The position numbers were made by a program, and so were the translations under genes. From CBFGTV01 sp965652145 (GTDB lineage: Bacteria > Bacillota > Clostridia > Peptostreptococcales > Natronincolaceae), in assembly GCA_965652145.1 (NCBI GenBank), contig CBFGTV010000035.1:1-33285 (forward strand): 33,285 nt of DNA. The letters are read 5' to 3'. The notes under the pieces are model-generated. The model saw only the letters and a list, made by a program, of their open reading frames with translations. It had not been told where the DNA came from and did no database searches. This document shows, one piece after another, positions 15,000 through 24,010 of the stretch (the first letter of the stretch is position 1; each line of letters opens with the position of its first letter).

Positions 15000-15028
15000 T
15001 TGACATCAATAGGATAATTAGATAGTAT
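15000..15028 (+). promoter_or_regulatory. Putative promoter upstream of tig
   Basis: A perfect TTGACA (15000-15005) is followed after 17 bases by TAGTAT (15023-15028). Transcripts would start near 15035 and then meet the terminator-like hairpin at 15055-15081 before reaching tig. Confidence 0.5.
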
Positions 15029-15054
15029 TAATATGATAAGCATCCTGATGAATG

Positions 15055-15081
15055 AAAACATCCACAATATGGATGTTTTTT
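15055..15081 (+). terminator. Terminator between the antiporter and tig
   Basis: AAAACATCC and GGATGTTTTTT form a hairpin with a 7-base loop and a six-T tail. It may end the antiporter operon, or act as an attenuator because a promoter-like sequence lies just upstream. Confidence 0.75.
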
Positions 15082-15193
15082 CATAGTCTGCGGAATTATA
15101 TCAAAAAAAAAGCCATGGAAATTATTAAAGATTCAAAAATATTTGTTAATAAAATCAAAAAAATGGTAAAATTAATAGAGGAGGATCAATTTA

Positions 15194-16480
15194 ATGAGTT
15201 CAGAGATTATTAAACAGGAAGACAATAGAATTACCCTGAAACTAGTTGTACCCGCAGAAGAATTTGAAAAGGCCATTGATAAGGCCTACCATAAAATAAA
15301 GGGTAAATTCAATATTCCTGGCTTTAGAAAGGGTAAAGCACCAAAAAAGATAATTGAAAGCCACTACGGAAGGGAAATTTTTTATGATGAGGCAATTAAT
15401 GTTTGCCTGCCCCAGGTGTACGAAGCGGCCCTTGAAGCCCATAAGATAGATCCAGTAGACCGACCAGAAATTGATTTCGACGAAATTAATAAGGGTGAAG
15501 ATGTAGTATTTACAGCTATTGTAGAGGTTATGCCGGAGTTTTCCGTTGAAAACTACAAGGGTATAGAAGTTGAGAAAAAAGAGTATAATGTACAAGAAGA
15601 AGATGTAGAAAATGAACTTAAAGCAATGCAAGAAAAGAATGGCAGAATGATTGCTGTGGAAGACAGACCCGTTAAGGAAGGCGATATGGTTATTATTGAC
15701 TATAAGGGCTTTGCAGACGGTGTAGCCTTTGAGGGTGGTACTGCCGAAAAGCAGTCCCTAACCATTGGTTCAGGTCAGTTTATTCCAGGCTTTGAAGATC
15801 AGTTGATTGGTGCCAATATTGGGGATGAAGTGAAGGTAAATGTAACATTCCCAGAGGAATACCATGCAGAGGAATTAAAGGGTAAGGAAGCCACCTTTGA
15901 AGTTAAAATTCATGAAATTAAAGAAAAGGAACTGCCAGCCCTTGACGATGAATTTGCAAAGGATGTATCAGAATTTGATACCCTTGAAGCGCTGAAGGCT
16001 GATATTAGAGCAAAGCTAGATGAACAGGGTAAAAGAAATGCAGAGCAAGAAGTTAGAAATAAGGTAGTGGAGGCTATTGTAAATCAAGTAGAGCTTGAAT
16101 TACCAAAGGCCGTTGTAGAACGTCAAATTGATGGTATGATTCGAGATTTTAGTTATCAACTGGGTTACCAGGGAATTAATCTAGATTATTACTATCAAAT
16201 GACCGGGTCTAATGAGGCCGCCCTTAGAGATCAAATGAGGGAAGATGCCATTAATCGAGTAAAGACCCAGTTGGTTCTTGATAAAATCAGCCAGGCAGAA
16301 GCAATAGAAGCCACCGAGGAAGAGGTGGAGCAAGAAGTTCAAAAGCTGGCCGATCAGTATAAGCAAGAGCTGGATAAATTTAAAGAAAATTTAAGAGAGG
16401 CTGACTTAGCATACTTTAAAGATACCATTGTTGTAAGGAAGACCATTGACTTCCTGGTGGAAAATGCTAAGCTTGCTTAA
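15194..16480 (+). CDS. tig: Trigger factor, ribosome-associated chaperone and peptidyl-prolyl isomerase
   Basis: Binds the ribosomal exit tunnel and assists folding of new proteins. The 428-residue length is typical. The ribosome-docking signature GFRKGKAP lies at residues 43-50. The FKBP-type isomerase domain covers about 155-250 (VKEGDMVIIDYKGFADGVAF, IGSGQFIPGFEDQLIG, FPEEYHAEELKGKEATFEV), and the rest is the helical substrate-binding arm. The start is ATG with GAGGAGG upstream. clpP follows after 37 bases and then clpX, the conserved tig-clpP-clpX order. Confidence 0.97.
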   Translation: MSSEIIKQEDNRITLKLVVPAEEFEKAIDKAYHKIKGKFNIPGFRKGKAPKKIIESHYGREIFYDEAINVCLPQVYEAALEAHKIDPVDRPEIDFDEINKGEDVVFTAIVEVMPEFSVENYKGIEVEKKEYNVQEEDVENELKAMQEKNGRMIAVEDRPVKEGDMVIIDYKGFADGVAFEGGTAEKQSLTIGSGQFIPGFEDQLIGANIGDEVKVNVTFPEEYHAEELKGKEATFEVKIHEIKEKELPALDDEFAKDVSEFDTLEALKADIRAKLDEQGKRNAEQEVRNKVVEAIVNQVELELPKAVVERQIDGMIRDFSYQLGYQGINLDYYYQMTGSNEAALRDQMREDAINRVKTQLVLDKISQAEAIEATEEEVEQEVQKLADQYKQELDKFKENLREADLAYFKDTIVVRKTIDFLVENAKLA

Positions 16481-16517
16481 ATCTTAATTTATATTAAAAG
16501 ATGAGGAGGGGATTGTG

Positions 16518-17099
16518 ATGGCGTTGGTGCCTGTTGTTGTAGAACAAACAAATCGAGGCGAAAGATCCTATGATATTTATTCCAGATTGTTAAAGGAACG
16601 AATTATCTTTTTAAGTGATGAAGTAAATGATGTAACTGCAAGTCTTGTGGTGGCTCAGCTGTTGTTTTTAGAGGCAGATGACCCAGATAAGGATATTCAG
16701 CTTTATATTAATAGCCCAGGAGGTTCGATTACTTCCGGAATGGCAATATATGATACAATGAACTATATTAAACCCGATGTTTCAACCATTTGTATTGGTA
16801 TGGCCGCCAGTATGGGAGCCTTTTTATTGGCCGCTGGAGCAAAGGGGAAACGCTTTGCGCTACCCAATGCAGAAATCATGATCCATCAGCCCCTGGGAGG
16901 AACCCGAGGTCAGGCAGAGGATATTCGAATCCATGCGGAACGAATACTGAAAAGCAGAGATACAATTAATAAAATACTGGCTGAGCGTACTGGTCAGCCC
17001 CTTGAAAAGGTTCAAAAAGATACAGATAGGGATTTCTTTATGGAAGCAGAGGAAGCCAAGGCCTATGGCATCATTGACGAAGTGATCAGCAAGAAATAA
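16518..17099 (+). CDS. clpP: ATP-dependent Clp protease proteolytic subunit
   Basis: Serine protease that forms the double-heptamer chamber of ClpXP. The 193 residues contain the complete triad S98 (GMAASMGAF), H123 (MIHQPLGG) and D172 (DRDFFM). The binding strand YINSPGGSI is intact. A GTG at 16515 is in frame, but GAGGAGGGG gives better spacing to ATG 16518. It sits between tig and clpX, 23 bases before clpX. Confidence 0.97.
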   Translation: MALVPVVVEQTNRGERSYDIYSRLLKERIIFLSDEVNDVTASLVVAQLLFLEADDPDKDIQLYINSPGGSITSGMAIYDTMNYIKPDVSTICIGMAASMGAFLLAAGAKGKRFALPNAEIMIHQPLGGTRGQAEDIRIHAERILKSRDTINKILAERTGQPLEKVQKDTDRDFFMEAEEAKAYGIIDEVISKK

Positions 17100-17122
17100 A
17101 GCCGATTGAAAGAGGTGTGAAA

Positions 17123-18391
17123 ATGTCAAGATTTGAGGATAAGAAGCAGTTGAAATGCTCCTTCTGCGGTAAATCCCAAGATCAGGTAAGAAGACTGATT
17201 GCAGGGCCCAATGTGTACATTTGTGACGAATGTATTGAATTGTGCCAGGAAATCATTCAAGAGGAATTTGAGGAAAATATCGATATAGACCTGATGAATC
17301 TGCCAAAGCCCAAGGAAATTAGGGCCATTCTTGATCAGTACGTTATTGGTCAGGATGAGGCTAAAAAGGCCCTGGCAGTGGCCGTCTATAATCATTATAA
17401 AAGAATTAATATGGATATTAAGTCGGATGATGTGGAGCTTCAAAAGAGCAACATCATTATGCTGGGGCCCACAGGTTCAGGGAAAACCCTCTTGGCCCAA
17501 ACCCTGGCTAAAATATTAAATGTACCCTTTGCCATCGCCGATGCTACCTCTTTAACAGAGGCCGGTTATGTGGGCGAGGATGTAGAAAATATCCTGCTAA
17601 AGTTAATTCAAGCGGCTGATTATGATATTGAAAAGGCAGAGAAGGGAATCATCTATATTGATGAGGTGGATAAGATTGCTAGAAAATCTGAAAACCCTTC
17701 AATTACTCGGGATGTAAGCGGAGAAGGTGTACAGCAGGCCCTTTTAAAAATACTGGAGGGCACTGTAGCCAGTGTACCCCCTCAGGGTGGCAGAAAGCAT
17801 CCCCATCAGGAATTCATTCAAATTGATACCACCAATGTACTATTCATTTGTGGTGGTGCCTTTGATGGGGTAGAGAAAATCATTCAAAAGCGTATTGGTA
17901 AAACAGCCATGGGCTTTGGAGCAGATGTAAGAAGCAAAGAAGTTAAGGATGTAGGCGAGCTTCTAAAGCATTTGCAGCCCGAGGATCTGTTAAGATATGG
18001 TTTGATTCCAGAGTTTGTAGGGCGATTGCCGGTAATGGTAACCCTTGACCAATTGGATGAAAAGGCTCTGGTTCAGATTTTAACAGAGCCTAAAAATGCC
18101 CTGGTGAAGCAATTTAACAGACTCTTCGAAATTGATGGCGTTACACTGGAATTTGACGAGGGTGTTTTGGAATTGATCGCCCAGAAAGCCATCGAAAGAA
18201 AGACCGGTGCCAGGGGGCTTCGAGGAATTATCGAAGGAATCCTACTGGATGTTATGTACGACATTCCTTCAGAAGAGACCATTGATAAGGTCATCATTAC
18301 CAAGGAAACGGTCAATGAAAAGGCTAAACCAACAATTCTGTATAAAAAAGCTAAGGCAGGAAAAAAGAAAAACGAAGAAACAGCTTCATAA
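17123..18391 (+). CDS. clpX: Clp protease ATP-binding subunit ClpX
   Basis: AAA+ unfoldase that feeds substrates into ClpP. The 422 residues start with a zinc-binding domain (C12, C15, C34, C37 in CSFC and CDEC), followed by the AAA+ module with Walker A GPTGSGKT and Walker B GIIYIDEVDKI, the pore-loop GYVGEDVE, and the sensor-2 region GARGLRGI. The GTG at 17117 overlaps AGAGGTG, so ATG 17123 is chosen. It is the last gene of tig-clpP-clpX, followed by a terminator. Confidence 0.97.
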   Translation: MSRFEDKKQLKCSFCGKSQDQVRRLIAGPNVYICDECIELCQEIIQEEFEENIDIDLMNLPKPKEIRAILDQYVIGQDEAKKALAVAVYNHYKRINMDIKSDDVELQKSNIIMLGPTGSGKTLLAQTLAKILNVPFAIADATSLTEAGYVGEDVENILLKLIQAADYDIEKAEKGIIYIDEVDKIARKSENPSITRDVSGEGVQQALLKILEGTVASVPPQGGRKHPHQEFIQIDTTNVLFICGGAFDGVEKIIQKRIGKTAMGFGADVRSKEVKDVGELLKHLQPEDLLRYGLIPEFVGRLPVMVTLDQLDEKALVQILTEPKNALVKQFNRLFEIDGVTLEFDEGVLELIAQKAIERKTGARGLRGIIEGILLDVMYDIPSEETIDKVIITKETVNEKAKPTILYKKAKAGKKKNEETAS

Positions 18392-18399
18392 TATCAAAT

Positions 18400-18430
18400 A
18401 AGGGAATCTCTATGGATAGAGATTCCCTTT
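18400..18430. terminator. Terminator between clpX and the chromate transporter genes
   Basis: AAGGGAATCTCTA (18400-18412) pairs with TAGAGATTCCCTTT (18417-18430) around a TGGA loop. It can serve the converging transcripts, although the T-tails are short. Confidence 0.8.
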
Positions 18431-18446
18431 AAATATTGTCGGGTTT

Positions 18447-18971
18447 CTATATTGAGTAAATGAATATTCCCAATAGTCCTGAGAGCATTATCATGACAAT
18501 GGGGTGTATTTTAGTCTTTAATAATATCCCTAACACCATTAGTCCAATCAGCAGGCCCTTAAAATCCACAATGGAGCTTTTAAAAAGTGAGACGCAGGCG
18601 GCAGCTATTAAGCCGATTACACCGGGCCTGATACCTGCAAAAATTCCTTGAATGGCTGTAGAATCATGGTATTTCATAACGACATTGGCCAGAAAGGTTA
18701 CAAGAAAAAAGGAACAGAAAATGACCCCCAGGGTAGCCGCCAAGGCCCCTAACACTCCGAGATGCTTGAAGCCCACAAAGGTGGCTGAATTGATGGCAAT
18801 GGGGCCCGGTGACATTTGGGAAATGGCAATAATATCAACGAATTCATCTTGATTAAGCCAATGGTTAATATGAACAATTTCCTGTTCGATTAAGGGAAGC
18901 ATGGCATAGCCACCCCCAAAACTAAAAACACCGATTTTTAGAAAGGATAAGAACAGCTTAAGGTAAATCAT
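18447..18971 (-). CDS. Chromate transporter family protein, half-size (second gene)
   Basis: Membrane protein of 174 residues with one CHR domain: FLKIGVFSFGGGYAMLPLIEQE near the N-terminus and a following QMSPGPIAINSATFVG segment, both family signatures, then about five hydrophobic helices. Half-size CHR proteins usually occur as adjacent pairs that work together. Family members export chromate in some bacteria; the natural substrate in others is unclear. Its ATG is preceded by AAAGGAG and lies inside the end of the upstream partner gene (14-base overlap), showing translational coupling. Confidence 0.88.
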   Translation of the reverse strand: MIYLKLFLSFLKIGVFSFGGGYAMLPLIEQEIVHINHWLNQDEFVDIIAISQMSPGPIAINSATFVGFKHLGVLGALAATLGVIFCSFFLVTFLANVVMKYHDSTAIQGIFAGIRPGVIGLIAAACVSLFKSSIVDFKGLLIGLMVLGILLKTKIHPIVMIMLSGLLGIFIYSI

Positions 18972-19506
18972 TTTGATGGCTCCTTTTCCGATAAATTAGT
19001 CCGGCTGCAGCACAGCCAATTATGACAAAAACAGGAGAAGCATTGAAGACAGCTATGGCGGCAAAGGCCCCAGTCATGAGTAATATATTGAAATACTTTT
19101 TTTCAATGGCTGCACCCAGCTTCATGGCAGAGACAAAGATTAAAGCCACAATAGCAGGCCGAACACCCTTGAAAAATAGCTGAATAGTAGCTATATCCTT
19201 AATTTGATTGTAAAAAACAGCCATGATGATAATAACCAGGAATGAAGGCAGTACCGTTCCAAACAGAGCCGATATTGCCCCCATGATCCCCAATAATTGA
19301 TAGCCCACATAAATGGTAGTATTAACGGCAATGGCCCCCGGAAGACTCTGGCAGACAGCAATAATATCTATAAATTCTTCATAATCAATCAGCTTTTCCT
19401 TTTCAACCATTTCTTTTTGAATAATGGGAATCATGGCATAGCCTCCACCAAAGGTAAAGGCCCCTATTTTGAAAAAAATCCAAAAGAACTTTAAGTATTT
19501 CTTCAA
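18958..19506 (-). CDS. Chromate transporter family protein, half-size (first gene)
   Basis: Membrane protein of 182 residues with the CHR signatures FFKIGAFTFGGGYAMIPIIQKEM and QSLPGAIAVNTTIYVGYQLLG. It starts with TTG at 19506, preceded by AGGAGG. It overlaps the downstream CHR gene by 14 bases, and the pair probably forms a heterodimer equivalent to a full-length ChrA. The substrate is uncertain: chromate resistance is known for some family members only. Confidence 0.88.
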   Translation of the reverse strand: MKKYLKFFWIFFKIGAFTFGGGYAMIPIIQKEMVEKEKLIDYEEFIDIIAVCQSLPGAIAVNTTIYVGYQLLGIMGAISALFGTVLPSFLVIIIMAVFYNQIKDIATIQLFFKGVRPAIVALIFVSAMKLGAAIEKKYFNILLMTGAFAAIAVFNASPVFVIIGCAAAGLIYRKRSHQNDLP

Positions 19507-19562
19507 TTTCTACGCCTCCTAAAGTGCATTCCATTTACGATCGCCTTTGTTGTAATAATTTC

Positions 19563-19571
19563 ATTATATCA
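19563..19571 (-). promoter_or_regulatory. Extended -10 promoter for the chromate transporter pair
   Basis: Read on the minus strand, TGATATAAT is a perfect extended -10 element about 57 bases upstream of the first gene's start. No convincing -35 element is seen, as is common for extended -10 promoters. Confidence 0.5.
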
Positions 19572-19678
19572 CTAATGTTCTTCCTATTGTTGCCTTAAGA
19601 GGTAGGTTTTTTACACAGGATAAAAACAAAAGGCCAGTACATACTACTACTAGGTGTCAATGGAAGGAGGCAAAGAAA

Positions 19679-21370
19679 TTGTCCAACGTCTTTTTCTTAA
19701 TACAGTTCTTTTTTGCCATCGTAATTGGGCTATATTTCCTAAGCCTGCTTAAAAGCCAGCAGGGTAATAAAAGCGCCATAGAAAGGGAATCTAAAAAAGA
19801 ACTGGAAAAATTGAAAAAAATGCGGGATCGTTCCTTAACGATTCCCCTTTCTGAATATACCAGACCAACATCCTTTAAAGAAATTGTCGGTCAGGAGGAT
19901 GGCCTGAAGGCCCTTCGAGCAGCCCTTTGCAGCCCTAATCCGCAGCATGTGATTATTTATGGACCGCCGGGAGTGGGAAAAACTGCTGCCGCCAGGGTAG
20001 TGCTGGAGGAGTCAAAGAAAAGCGATTATTCCCCCTTTAATGAACAATCAAAGTTTGTTGAAATGGATGCCACAACCCTTCGGTTCGATGAAAGGGGAAT
20101 TGCCGACCCCCTCATGGGTTCCGTTCATGACCCTATTTATCAGGGGGCAGGACCTCTGGGACAGGCGGGAATTCCTCAGCCAAAGCCGGGGGCCGTAACC
20201 AAAGCCCACGGGGGTATTTTATTTCTTGATGAAATTGGAGAGCTTCATCCGGTTCAAATGAATAAACTGTTAAAGGTATTGGAAGATAGAAAGGTATTCC
20301 TGGAAAGTGCTTACTACAGTCCAGAGGATACCAATGTTCCCGGTCATATTCATGAGATTTTTCAGAAGGGTCTTCCGGCTGATTTTCGCTTGGTGGCGGC
20401 CACCACCAGAACGTCCCAGGAGCTTCCTTCGGCCCTTAGATCCAGGTGTGTCGAAATATATTTTAGACCCCTGTCTCAGGATGATATAGGGATGATCGCC
20501 GAAAACGCATGTAAAAAAAGCGGCTTTCATATTGAAAATGAAGGCATTGAAGAGATCAAGAAATATGCTACCAATGGCCGTGAGGCGGTCAATATTATTC
20601 AGGTAGCCAGCGGGATTGCCATCACCAATCAGCATAAGGAAATTACCCTGAAGGATGTAGAATGGGTCATTGAAAGCGGTCATTATCATCCACGGCCCGA
20701 AAAGAAAATTGAGGAAAAGCCCAGTGTGGGATATGTCAATGGACTGGGGGTCTATGGGCCCAATTTGGGAATGCTGATTGAAATTGAAGCATCGGCCATT
20801 AAGGTTCCCGAAAAGGGCAAGGGAAGAATGATTGTAACCGGTATTATTGAATCGGAAGAAACCAATGCCTCAGGAAAAACCCTGAGGCGTCGGAGCACCG
20901 CCTCAGATTCCGTGGACAATGTTTTAACGGTTATTCGTAAATTTTTAGAGGTTGACCCAAGAGACTACGACATACATTTGAATTTACCGGGAGGCATTCC
21001 CATTGATGGTCCCTCGGCAGGGGTCACCATGGTGACGGCCATTTATTCGGCCATTGTCAATGAGCCTGTCGACCACCGGGTTGCCATGACGGGGGAAATT
21101 TCAATACGGGGCAAGATAAAGCCGGTGGGGGGCATTGTAGCTAAAATTGAAGCCGCCATTAAGGCCGGCTGTCAGGTTGTGATTATCCCCAAGGGGAACT
21201 ATCAAGAACGCTTTAAAGACTTTAAGATTGATGTGATCGGGGCAGAGGACATTCAAGAGGTAATTCAACTGGCTATGAACAGCCGTAGCGAGAAAAAGGA
21301 AGAGCAGTACAGTAATGAAAAAATCGATTTTGTTGCAGCCCTGGGGAATCCCATGGATCAATTAAAATAA
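19679..21370 (+). CDS. lonB: ATP-dependent protease LonB (sporulation-type Lon)
   Basis: Lon-family protease of 563 residues, lacking the large N-terminal domain of LonA and instead having a membrane helix at about 4-23. The AAA+ module has Walker A GPPGVGKT at 95-102 and Walker B GGILFLDEIGE. The protease domain carries S446 in DGPSAGVT and K489 in GGIVAK, the Ser-Lys dyad with the usual 43-residue separation. It starts with TTG after AAGGAGG. In Bacillus, lonB lies directly upstream of lonA and is expressed in the forespore; the same order here supports the name. I could not define a forespore promoter with confidence. Confidence 0.93.
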   Translation: MSNVFFLIQFFFAIVIGLYFLSLLKSQQGNKSAIERESKKELEKLKKMRDRSLTIPLSEYTRPTSFKEIVGQEDGLKALRAALCSPNPQHVIIYGPPGVGKTAAARVVLEESKKSDYSPFNEQSKFVEMDATTLRFDERGIADPLMGSVHDPIYQGAGPLGQAGIPQPKPGAVTKAHGGILFLDEIGELHPVQMNKLLKVLEDRKVFLESAYYSPEDTNVPGHIHEIFQKGLPADFRLVAATTRTSQELPSALRSRCVEIYFRPLSQDDIGMIAENACKKSGFHIENEGIEEIKKYATNGREAVNIIQVASGIAITNQHKEITLKDVEWVIESGHYHPRPEKKIEEKPSVGYVNGLGVYGPNLGMLIEIEASAIKVPEKGKGRMIVTGIIESEETNASGKTLRRRSTASDSVDNVLTVIRKFLEVDPRDYDIHLNLPGGIPIDGPSAGVTMVTAIYSAIVNEPVDHRVAMTGEISIRGKIKPVGGIVAKIEAAIKAGCQVVIIPKGNYQERFKDFKIDVIGAEDIQEVIQLAMNSRSEKKEEQYSNEKIDFVAALGNPMDQLK

Positions 21371-21382
21371 TACTCCTTAAAT

Positions 21383-21427
21383 AAAGCCAGCAGACTGTGT
21401 AGAAAGGTTATATGGTTTGCTGGCTTT
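21383..21427 (+). terminator. Possible terminator after lonB
   Basis: AAAGCCAGCA (21383-21392) and TGCTGGCTTT (21418-21427) are perfect 10-bp arms, but the loop is 25 bases and the T-tail short, so termination may be weak. Confidence 0.5.
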
Positions 21428-21453
21428 GAAATAATAGAATGATGTGTGCTTTT

Positions 21454-21602
21454 TTGGCAGTTTTCTGGTACAATGTTATAATGGAATTGATAGATTTAGG
21501 GCAATTAGGGTAAAATATTGAAAAAAGATTCATTAACCGATATAATAATATTCAACTGCTAAAATAAAGTAATCTGACCAATTATTTGGACTATTATATA
21601 AT
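21454..21602 (+). promoter_or_regulatory. Three tandem promoter-like sequences upstream of lonA
   Basis: TTGGCA-17-TATAAT (21454-21482), TTGAAA-17-TATAAT (21518-21546) and CTGACC-17-TATAAT (21574-21602) all have a perfect -10 and the same spacer length. The furthest would give a leader of about 165 bases. No CIRCE or CtsR heptad repeat was seen. Confidence 0.6.
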
Positions 21603-21652
21603 TTAAATAGAATTGAGCATGCTTAAGATTTTATAACAAAGGAGTGATCATA

Positions 21653-24010
21653 GTGGAACAAGAAAGCCCAAGAAAAGAAGTGAAAAGTCGCAGACTTCCG
21701 TTAATACCCCTTAGGGGCCTTACTGTTTTTCCATACATGGTATTACATTTTGATGTGGGGAGAGAGCGTTCTATCAATGCCCTGGAAGAAGCAATGGTCA
21801 ATGATCAGTTAATTTTTCTGGCTTCCCAAAGGGAAGCTGAGATCAATCTGCCGAATCCAGAGGACTTTTATCAGGTAGGGACCATATCAAAAATTAAACA
21901 GATGCTAAAGCTGCCCGGAGACACCATCAGAGTATTGGTTGAAGGCATTAATCGAGCCAGAATTAAGGAAATTCATCAGGAAGAGCCTTATTTTATGGTA
22001 GAGGTCGAAGAGGAGATCCATGAAACAGAAATTGTTGGTGACAGAGATATTGAAGCCCTTATGAGAAGTGTTTTGGGCTCCTTCGAGCAATACATAGAAG
22101 TCAGTAATAAAATATCACCAGAAATTCTATTAACCGTATCAGAAATAGAAATGCCAGGCCGTTTAGCCGACACCATTGCTGCCAATATTAATCTGAAGCC
22201 AAGCCAAAAACAGGAGATACTGGAGGCCTTCTCCCCCAGAGAACGCCTAGAGACCCTGTATCGTATCTTGCTTGAAGAAATCGAAATTTTAGAAATAGAG
22301 CAAAAGATCAACAGCCGAGTAAAAAAACAAATCAATAAGGTTCAAAAAGAATACTATTTAAGAGAACAGCTAAAGGCAATACAAAAAGAACTTGGAGAAG
22401 ATGAAGGCATCGTTGAAGAGGTGGACGAATTTAAGCAAAAGCTCCAAAAAATTAAATTTCCAAAGGATATTCATGAAAAGGTAGAACGAGAAATTGACCG
22501 CCTGCTCAAGCTTTCTCCTTCTTCGGCAGAAACCGGTGTAATTAGAAACTATATAGACTGGATTTTAAATCTGCCCTGGAATAAAGAAACAAAGGACAAG
22601 CTGGATCTAAAGCAGTCAGCTGAAATCTTAAATGAAGATCATTATGGATTGGAAAAGGTAAAGGAAAGAATATTGGAATACTTGGCCATTCGCCAATTGG
22701 CCAAAACCATGAAGGGGCCTATTCTGTGCCTAGTAGGGCCACCGGGGGTGGGGAAGACCTCCATTGCCAAATCAATCGCCCGGGCACTAAATCGAAAATT
22801 CGTCAGAATGTCTCTGGGAGGTGTTCGGGATGAAGCCGAGATTCGGGGTCATCGAAGAACCTATGTAGGAGCCATTCCGGGTAGAATTATTTCTGCCATG
22901 CGTCAGGTGGGAAGTAAAAATCCTGTATTTCTATTGGATGAAATCGATAAGCTGGCCAGTGATTTTAGAGGTGACCCTGCTTCAGCACTGCTGGAGGTAC
23001 TGGACCCTGAGCAAAATTCAGATTTTACAGATCATTTTCTGGAGGTTCCCTTTAATCTTTCCAAGGTAATGTTTGTTACCACGGCCAATTCATTGGATAC
23101 CATACCAAGGCCCCTTCTTGACCGTATGGAGGTAATCCGAATTGCGGGCTATACCGAGGAGGAAAAGCTAAATATCGGTACCAAATACCTGCTGCCAAAG
23201 CAAATAAAAGAGCATGGTCTTCAGGAAAGTCATATAAAGCTGTCTGAAAATACCTTTCGGGATATAATTAACAATTATACCAGAGAATCAGGAGTCAGAA
23301 ACCTGGAGCGGCAGATTGCTAATGTATGCCGTAAGGTTGCAAAGAAGATTGTTGAAGATAAGGTCAATGCCGTTAGGATTACCCCTAATAATCTAAAAAA
23401 ATATTTAGGGAATCCCATTTATCGCTACGAGTTGATCAATGTCAGGGATGAGGTGGGTATTGTCAGAGGCCTGGCCTGGACCCCAGTAGGGGGAGATACC
23501 CTGTCGATCGAGGTGACTCCCATGAAGGGAGCAGGTAAACTGGTGCTGACCGGTCAATTGGGGGATGTCATGAAGGAATCTGCCAGGGCAGGAATCAGCT
23601 ATATACGATCTAGGGTTGAGGAGTTAAAAATTGAACCCAATTTTCATACAGAACTGGATATTCATATTCATATTCCTGAGGGGGCCATTCCCAAGGACGG
23701 CCCATCGGCAGGCATTGCCATGGCCACAGCGGTCATTTCTGCCCTGACCAATGTGCCGGTAGATAAGCAGGTGGCCATGACTGGTGAAATTACCCTCAGG
23801 GGAAGGGTACTGCCAATTGGTGGTGTCAAGGAAAAGGTGCTGGCGGCTAAACGGGCTGGAATCACCAAGGTGCTGTTGCCTAAGGATAACGAAAGGGACA
23901 TAGAGGACATTCCAGAAAATGTAAGAAGGAAAATTGAGTTTGTCTTTGTGTCCCATATGGATGAAGTATTGAATCATGCCTTAAAGAGGGGAGAAAAAAA
24001 TGAAAATTAA
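21653..24010 (+). CDS. lon: ATP-dependent protease LonA
   Basis: Cytoplasmic quality-control protease of 785 residues. The N-terminal LAN domain begins with LPLIPLRGLTVFPYMVLHFD, a coiled coil follows around 220-260, Walker A GPPGVGKT lies at 362-369 and Walker B is VFLLDEIDKL. The catalytic dyad is S685 (DGPSAGIAM) and K728 (GGVKEK). GTG at 21644 overlaps AAAGGAG, so GTG 21653 is taken as the start. It overlaps engB by 11 bases, so the two are translationally coupled. The gene sits directly downstream of lonB. Confidence 0.97.
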   Translation: MEQESPRKEVKSRRLPLIPLRGLTVFPYMVLHFDVGRERSINALEEAMVNDQLIFLASQREAEINLPNPEDFYQVGTISKIKQMLKLPGDTIRVLVEGINRARIKEIHQEEPYFMVEVEEEIHETEIVGDRDIEALMRSVLGSFEQYIEVSNKISPEILLTVSEIEMPGRLADTIAANINLKPSQKQEILEAFSPRERLETLYRILLEEIEILEIEQKINSRVKKQINKVQKEYYLREQLKAIQKELGEDEGIVEEVDEFKQKLQKIKFPKDIHEKVEREIDRLLKLSPSSAETGVIRNYIDWILNLPWNKETKDKLDLKQSAEILNEDHYGLEKVKERILEYLAIRQLAKTMKGPILCLVGPPGVGKTSIAKSIARALNRKFVRMSLGGVRDEAEIRGHRRTYVGAIPGRIISAMRQVGSKNPVFLLDEIDKLASDFRGDPASALLEVLDPEQNSDFTDHFLEVPFNLSKVMFVTTANSLDTIPRPLLDRMEVIRIAGYTEEEKLNIGTKYLLPKQIKEHGLQESHIKLSENTFRDIINNYTRESGVRNLERQIANVCRKVAKKIVEDKVNAVRITPNNLKKYLGNPIYRYELINVRDEVGIVRGLAWTPVGGDTLSIEVTPMKGAGKLVLTGQLGDVMKESARAGISYIRSRVEELKIEPNFHTELDIHIHIPEGAIPKDGPSAGIAMATAVISALTNVPVDKQVAMTGEITLRGRVLPIGGVKEKVLAAKRAGITKVLLPKDNERDIEDIPENVRRKIEFVFVSHMDEVLNHALKRGEKNEN

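Noticed and set aside
15143..15172. TTGTTA-18-TAAAAT promoter-like sequence just before tig
   Set aside because: Transcription would begin inside the tig ribosome binding site, so it is unlikely to be the working promoter.
19600..19640. Possible forespore sigma-F promoter for lonB (GGATAAAA-like -10)
   Set aside because: The -35 element is missing and the -10 matches only partly; the expectation came from Bacillus rather than from the sequence.
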